A stretch of DNA of 64,000 nucleotides, from the NCBI GenBank assembly GCA_003993805.1, contig RSEF01000004.1, forward strand, positions 21,329,289 through 21,393,288, in the 5' to 3' direction. The notes beneath the pieces were generated by a model. The model was not told where the DNA came from and searched no databases. It saw only the letters and a list, made by a program, of their open reading frames with translations. The DNA is from Himantopus leucocephalus. Its lineage: Eukaryota > Chordata > Aves > Charadriiformes > Recurvirostridae. Below are positions 57,693 through 64,000 of this stretch, in pieces; the stretch's first letter is position 1; each line of letters begins with the position of its first letter. The position numbers and the translations under genes were made by a program.

Positions 57693-58928
57693 ATGATATG
57701 CACATATTTTTTAAGGAGAAGCTTTAATATTCCATACCATACTGACAATATAGAATTGGTCTATGTTTATGCTAAATAGCATAACTTCCTTTTATGTTTC
57801 AGATGTTAATATTCATAACTTTACAGTATAATGTTGTATTTGGCTTCCGCATTAGGTTCAGACTGTTACCCTGACAAACATTATTAACATTTGTTACTTA
57901 CAACCTAAAGGTAATGTAATCAGAAGTTTTCTGCTACATAACTTCGCTGCTGTAGGAGTTACAGGCTTGAGCAACTTATCTTGTATAAGAAACTGCCAAA
58001 TGACATGAGGTAAAACAGTAACTCCACAGAAGGATCTAATTCAGTGTACTTACTGTGTGCTAGTATTAGTCAGTTATTAGGTTATTAAATCCTCTCTAAT
58101 TATTATCTGAAGCTTTTCATAAATAGCTTTATGCAAAATGGATCTTATCTAAAAATTTAATTTATTGGATGTTTACAGGCTTAAAAAAAGTGATTTTATG
58201 ATATAAAAACAGAATTACTTCCTTTTTAAATAAACCCAATTGGTGTTGTAATTGAGATGAGCATGCTATTTTTTTCACACAATAATCTGATATGGGACTT
58301 TCTTTTCTCAAGAGACTTGCTTGATCTGCTCTTTATAGACATTCAGTCTCTGTAAATATGCTTTTGGTTTCTTTATCAGTAATAGCATTAGACCTGAATG
58401 CTTCAGTATACAGTATAATGGGATATTAAAGGGCTTTCTGTATATGTTTTAGACAAGCTAGTCTAATAGAAAGAAATGAACACATATTGAAGGATATTCT
58501 TTTCAAGCAGACAGTACCATTTATAAGGATTTTCTCCTACCATTTAGCTCTTATATTTTTAAAGAAAAACACATCGTTTTCTTTGCCTTTTTTTTCTCTC
58601 TGTCACTGTTTGCCTTTTCTTCCTGCTTGTACTTTGCTACCTAACCATCTGACTATCTGTGTTGCCATGGGAAGGACTGTAATGCCATAAATTCAGAGAA
58701 GTTCCTGTGTTCCTTTTTTTCCATTTTATTCTTGCACAATCATTAGCACAGATTAGCTCCTTTCATAAGGGTGTACTGGCACTAGAGAAGGATTGTAAAA
58801 TATTCCATTTTGGAAAAGATACAGCAAAAACATTTTATGTTTCCCAGAAAGGCACCAACCTACACAGGCTAAAGCCAAAGCTTCCCAACTTGTAGATACC
58901 CGACTGTTTGAGAACTGAGCCAAATTAC
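57693..58928. other. Gene-free AT-rich stretch
   Basis: No gene or named repeat recognised. Confidence 0.55.
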
Positions 58929-59205
58929 GGGCACTTATCCACCTAGCTTTACAGTAGCTAATGAGAATTCTGGAAATGCTAAAAAATGGAGGAAAAACCC
59001 CATGTTAAATCACAAAAAAAAACCCTGCTGGATGCCTTAGGGGATTTGTAATACAATACAGAGATTNTGGGCACTTATCCATCTAGCTTTACAGTAGCTA
59101 ATGACAATTCTGGAAATGCTAAAAAATGGAGGAAAAACCCCACGTTAAATCACAAAAAAACCCCTGCTGGATGCCTTAGGGGATTTGTAATACAATACAG
59201 AGATT
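58929..59205. repeat. 138-bp direct duplication with an N at the junction
   Basis: Copy 1 (58929-59066) starts 'gggcacttatccacctagct' and ends 'aatacagagatt'. An N follows at 59067, and copy 2 (59069-59205) repeats the same sequence. The copies differ at three substitutions (ccacct/ccatct, gagaat/gacaat, catg/cacg) and in the A9C3 versus A7C4 run. An exact junction at an N and a few percent divergence suggest two alleles or two contig ends joined without merging, rather than a true tandem duplication. Confidence 0.92.
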
Positions 59206-60379
59206 TTCATTTTTAAACCACTGGTTAAATCCACCGCAGGCTAGTAGTGACTGAAATTTGCTACCTTCTAAAATCTGTAAAGCGTGGTCTATCTAAAGGG
59301 AGGCAGTGGTCTCAGCTCAGTTGCTAGTGCCAGCTCTTTCCATTAGAAAAAAGAGAGCTTCCTTAATTGGTACTAGCATAGAGACACTCGCTCGGAGGGC
59401 TCGGTAGAAAGGCAACGGACAAAACAGGTACCAAGAGCCGTCCCTCCAAGTACCGCAGTGCAAACAGACCCAGGTTTGTTCTATAGACAACTTTTTCAGC
59501 CACAAACTAAATGTCTCCGGAAAACGGCCTCCAAAAGTCAGCTCCCCTGAAGTAAAACTGAATGTACCATTTGAGTATGGCAGAATCACACGCTCTGTAA
59601 TGCAATCAAACTTCCTCAAGAATACTAGACGAGTGCCTTTACGTGTCAGAACAGGGTCCCCTGCACGCCACTCACTGCAAGTGCCAGTTGGCATCATCAG
59701 GACGTATCCCCACGTTACCGGCATTTACAATTCAGAATCAGGACCGGGGGCTCTGGACACAGTTCCAAAGCTCCAAGAGAGGCAAAATCAAGTCCCTAAC
59801 TGGTAATTCGCCAGGAACATAACCTAGCGGTTACTTCTGCGGTTGTATTAACCATCCAGCTTTGACATGGGTAAAAACTTATTTTGTCCAGTAAACAAGA
59901 GAAATATGATTCAGAAGCTACAGGGAGCAGATGCGCACAGCTTAGAAAGCCACGTGTGAAGAGTCACTGTCCTGACTGCAACCACGCGTTACTCTCAGGT
60001 TTGGCTGATGGCTGGGTGCTGAGCCACTCTGTTCAATATTTTGCATGTTGATTGGCTTGTTATTCACTTCTGCCTCTGCTGGAAGCCAGACTAACCTGTG
60101 GGGGAAGTGCTGGCAAACCATTACAGTATACTGAAATGGTCATACAAGTACAGCATACTGCAATCCTTTACATAATTTATTAGGTGTTACTACACTCACT
60201 GGCACTCACATGACAACGATTTTAACAAGACCGACAAATAGGACAACATCTGCATTCCTGTAAGAACATTTGAGATGAAAATTTACAATTAAACCAAAAG
60301 CGCGCTTATTACAGCGCAAACACTGCGATCAAGTGGTCGGCCTTAACTCTCAATATATTATGTTAACACAGTATGGTTG
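59206..60379. other. Gene-free stretch
   Basis: 59290-59810 is richer in GC and carries a 135-codon minus-strand frame (59317-59724) with an overlapping plus frame. Neither has a recognisable domain or splice context. No named repeat was seen. Confidence 0.45.
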
Positions 60380-60680
60380 CCAGAGTAAAAGAGAAATTTT
60401 TGTTGCAGCAGCAATTAATTGCTCACTATTTTTGAAAATTAACATTTAAAATACTTTTCCAAACCAATCCAGTGTTACTCTGAATTTTCATGCATCATTT
60501 CTTTATTTTTGTCCCTATTGTGCACACAAGGTCAATTAACTGGCAAATATAATTATTTTACAAACATAGCAAGCTGCAGCTATTATAAATAACAACTTAT
60601 TTGCATATTTCCTTATTTCTGATGAGAATGGCAATGTTATGTGTCTGAAAATCTTTCCAACTGTAATACAGTGAGATATT
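60380..60680. promoter_or_regulatory. Candidate conserved non-coding block with a POU octamer
   Basis: AT-rich but not simple sequence, with ATTTGCAT (60599-60606, reverse complement of the ATGCAAAT octamer), 'gcaattaattgctc' (a palindromic homeodomain-type site) and further TAATTA-like motifs. Composition resembles developmental enhancers. No functional evidence is visible. Confidence 0.2.
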
Positions 60681-63600
60681 ATTTTTAAGTATTCTCTTTA
60701 AGGGAGTATTCTAGTAAATATGCTATTTCTTAGATTAAAATCAGTAAGCAGAAGCTGGGTTGCAGATTTCAGAACTTGCTTCATTTGCATCTTGAAAATG
60801 GAATGGAACTGAAAGCTTTCAAGCTTTATTGTTCAACTCCGCTATTCTGTTGCTCTTTGTAAATGAAACAGAAAAGAGATGTATGTGAATATATCACACA
60901 TTTCAGCCTAAATGAGCTTTTCAAATTGTAAATGAATATCATTGTTTGTAGTCACCTTCACAGTATTCCTGAAGTTGAAGCTGTGAGCTGAATTCTGACA
61001 GAATTTTGTGAAGGATTTGGGAAAACATGACTCACAAGATTTTAGTACTGGCAGACAAAGACCCCTTTCTGATTCTATTTTTGATTCCCAGGGTCTCTTT
61101 AAATAAAGAAGATATTCAAGACTGAGGGACAATAGAGAACAGCTGTAAGGATGACTTCTTTTAAAAGGAGAAATCAAAGGGCAGCACTTCTAATGTGCAC
61201 TATATATGGCAATCTCTTTGTCTGAATATTGAAGAACTGGTTGGTACTAGCATGCTGTGCTGAAACTGCATGGCTATAGAGGTTTTCCTAGACATATTTC
61301 TTGATGACAACTGCATGCTGTTGGATTTGTTTCAGTGACTGTGAATCTGTGAGCCATGCATATTGTGTTCCGTTTGCCACTTCACAAGAAAAAATATTTA
61401 GCGAGTTTATGGCAAGCAGAACACCTCATTGATGCTGATTGTCGTATATGGGGTGATTTGTAGATTCACGCATGCTGAGCTTCAGGCACGCTGGCTTTCA
61501 GGCACTTTGAAAAAACTACATTGGGTGAATTTGAGATTTATCCCCAGCCCCAATACAATTAATGTGTTGGGGTGCTCCTACTGAGACTACCAATGGGAGC
61601 TGACAGCTGCATACAGTGCACTGGAAACATTTTAAAGCTTGCTGTAAAGAAAATAGAGCAGTCTACGCCTAGCAGGGAGGAAAATCGATGACTCGGCACT
61701 TGGCAGTGGTGACCAGCAGGATGCTTCTGATGAATGCTGAGTCATTGATTTCCCTCCCTGATCAGCAGCAGCTGCTCCATTCACACTGCAGAAAGCCTTC
61801 TTGCCACGACCACATGTGTCAGCAGGCTTTATTGTCATTAAAGCAAGAGGTATTAGCTGACAAGACATCCAATTTATGTATTTTTGGTGTTGATATCTCT
61901 GCTTACAATTTCGAAGTTGCTTCCCAGCTAGGGCACCTAGGAGGACACACATACCAAGGCAGGAGATCCAATAGCACAAGCAGCTTCGCTTGTACAAACA
62001 ATATTTGCGTGATGGATGTACGAATGTTGCCCAAGCCTTCAGCTCTTTTTCTCACCAGGATGCATATATTTCGTAAACTCAGAGCACAGTCAAGCAGAGA
62101 GGTTAAGGTATCTTCTGAGAAGGGAGGCTTCAAGTCAGCACAATGCTTATAGTAGGAAAGCTTACACATTTAAAGTTAGACGTATGTGTAAATATTTGGA
62201 TGAACTGGGCTCTTCTCAAATGCCATGCCTTCAGTGTATTCTGTGATGTAATACGGTACGGCTGAAGACGAAAGCATAATTGTAGCTTATCATTTTACAA
62301 AAATAAAAAGGCACCAGGTAAAACAGGTGAGACTACACTGAACAACTGCAATAAAAGTACAGTCAGAGCCAGTTATTACAAATCTCAGCATCTGATGAGT
62401 ATGTATAAATTTCTCAGCATGTTCTATAATTTTTTGTGTTGTTGATATTACCATAATTATTACTTAATAAGTTAATGTGTTTGTATATCTGTCTGAACTG
62501 TTCTTTGAGGAAGCAGTTTACAGAAGGAGACAAAAGAAGAGAAGAGGCTGTCATGAGATGAAAGTGGTTTCACAGGATTAAAATTGACTAAAATACACTA
62601 TTTATAGTCAGGCATTTCACTGCTAGTAGCAACGCTGAGCTTCTGCATTTCAGGTTCCATTCATTGCAGACTATGCCTCAGAAACACTCACAGAAAAAGT
62701 CATAGGTCAGGCTTCTGTGCTTGAAGGGGTATTTCAGCAAAACCTCGCATGTCCAGCCACAAAAACCATTCTGCCTCAACTCTGCGGGTGTTTGTCCTTT
62801 GAAAAGAACCTCTTCACCACAGGGACAGGCCTGGATTCAGGAGAGCCCATAAACGGTAAACTGCATTTTCCTAGTTAATTCAGCCACAGATTGGAAACTC
62901 CTCTTTTATAGTTGGCTCCCCTCTTTCAGCAGGCACGAGTCCGCTTAAATTCATTTGCTTTTTAAAGTGACCTCATCTTCTGGCTTCAGCGAGTCCTTGT
63001 TAGAGCTGCATCAAACTCAATGTTCTTGGTTTACATAGATTTTGAAAAGTGTACATCAGCTACAATACCCACTCAGGTTGTAGCGTTTGTGAGTTTAGGG
63101 ACTCTGAAATTTAAGATAAAGATCACTACCAGCACCTTTCCTTTGCCTTATCTCCCTAAATTTCTAAAAGCCCTCCTCCGTTCTGCTATGCCTAGGGGCA
63201 GCTGAGTAGGCTTCTCCTCATACTAGCACTTGCATTAGCACAGAAGCTTTCAAGGATAACCGCTGCTCCTCGGGGAGCCCAGGAATAGGAGCAGGCGAGA
63301 GTGCTCTCATTCTTTTATTCCTTCGCACATCTGGGGTCTGAAGTATCTTAGGCTGTGCTAAAAATCTGCTAACTTAAGAAACAAGTCTTTGAAATCAGAT
63401 TGTCAGCTACACTGCAGTTAATGAGCCATGTAACCTCCTAAATGATACACATATCACTTTCTTGAAAATTGTTGACCAAGGGTATAAAGAATACAAAACA
63501 GAAACAGCAAATGAACTCAAAAGTATAATGTGACCCCTGTCTCATGTCTGAGTTTCCTTGGTATGATCCACATGGACAGAAATGAATCTCACACATTAAC

Positions 63601-64000
63601 CGTTGCAGCTGATGCAAGTAGCAGTGTTCTTGAAATTCTCTATTTAATTTGCTGATGATTTTAGTAAAATACTACCTTTGCAAACTGAAGGCCAGATCCT
63701 GGTACTGACTGATGGCAAGGTCACATGGAGTAAAAGAGAGATCAAATGAAAAATAAAAAATATGACACATCTCACATAATTTCACTTCTGGCTGAAAGCT
63801 AAGGAATACTCTACTCAGGATAGAATGCAGAGAGAACAGAATATTTAGTGCGTAAAATATTTTCAACTGCTCTAAAACCGAACAGGAGGGGATATGCTAC
63901 TCATAAATAATGAATTTTCAATACAAATGATGCACATCGGGACACATAGTCCAAGTTTTGGATAACAAGAAGTTTCATTAAAAAAACGTTCAGTGAACAA
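60681..64000. other. Gene-free stretch to the window end
   Basis: No gene is supported. The longest frame, 61688-62152 (154 codons, plus), overlaps antisense frames at 61632-61997 and 61903-62169 and shows no domain. A faint palindromic-element phrase ('ggccagatcctggtactgac', 63690-63710) is too weak to annotate. Confidence 0.5.

Noticed and set aside
59317..59724. 135-codon minus-strand frame with fairly protein-like text
   Set aside because: No splice sites in phase at either end and no domain known to me. The GC-richer composition explains the lack of stops.
61688..62152. 154-codon open frame
   Set aside because: Antisense frames overlap it over most of its length, and no protein family was recognised.
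1..64000. Endogenous retrovirus, CRISPR array, operon or bacterial mobile element
   Set aside because: No paired LTRs, no gag/pol/env-like frames, no regularly spaced direct repeats and no dense same-strand ORFs were seen.

Overview
The window looks like ordinary nuclear DNA from a bird. Several CR1 LINE fragments are present. Two of them (18787-19170 and 48317-48910) end on their 3' side in the octamer-type tails and the 'gga-cta-gat-gat' block typical of avian CR1. There are also old MIR-type SINE remnants and short palindromic elements of a kind I associate with birds, turtles and crocodilians. The sequence is mostly AT-rich, with no operons, no dense ORFs, no tRNA or rRNA genes and no CRISPR array. 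Almost every open reading frame is a short chance frame. The species, chromosome and neighbouring genes cannot be named from the sequence.

Layout. 1-17 kb: gene-free DNA with a MIR remnant (1.2 kb), a CR1 3' tail (3.4 kb), a complex old interspersed repeat (10.7-11.1 kb), a second MIR (12 kb) and small tandem repeats. 17-23 kb: two minus-strand CR1 pieces, two palindromic-element fragments and a MIR. 24.7-29.4 kb: an octamer-bearing AT-rich block, a compact CpG-rich patch (25.5-25.6 kb), a poly-G tract and a second GC-rich patch (29.05-29.4 kb). 33-38 kb: an AT-rich homeodomain-site block, a 10-bp tandem repeat, two more palindromic-element fragments, an N-separated duplication and a GC-rich stretch. 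41 kb: a decayed plus-strand CR1. 45253-45414: the one segment that reads like a host coding exon, with a good splice acceptor and 53 codons to a stop; I do not recognise the protein. 46.8-48.9 kb: a MIR and the longest CR1, which keeps two out-of-frame pieces of the reverse transcriptase C-terminal region. 52-64 kb: gene-free DNA with two strong hairpins, a 138-bp N-separated duplication and an octamer-bearing AT-rich block.

I found no new multi-gene system. The points most worth checking are the unidentified terminal exon, the CpG patch at 25.5 kb, the hairpins at 52.27 and 57.65 kb, and the two duplications with an N at the junction, which look like assembly joins. Repeat families are assigned from remembered consensus patterns, without a library search, so boundaries are approximate.
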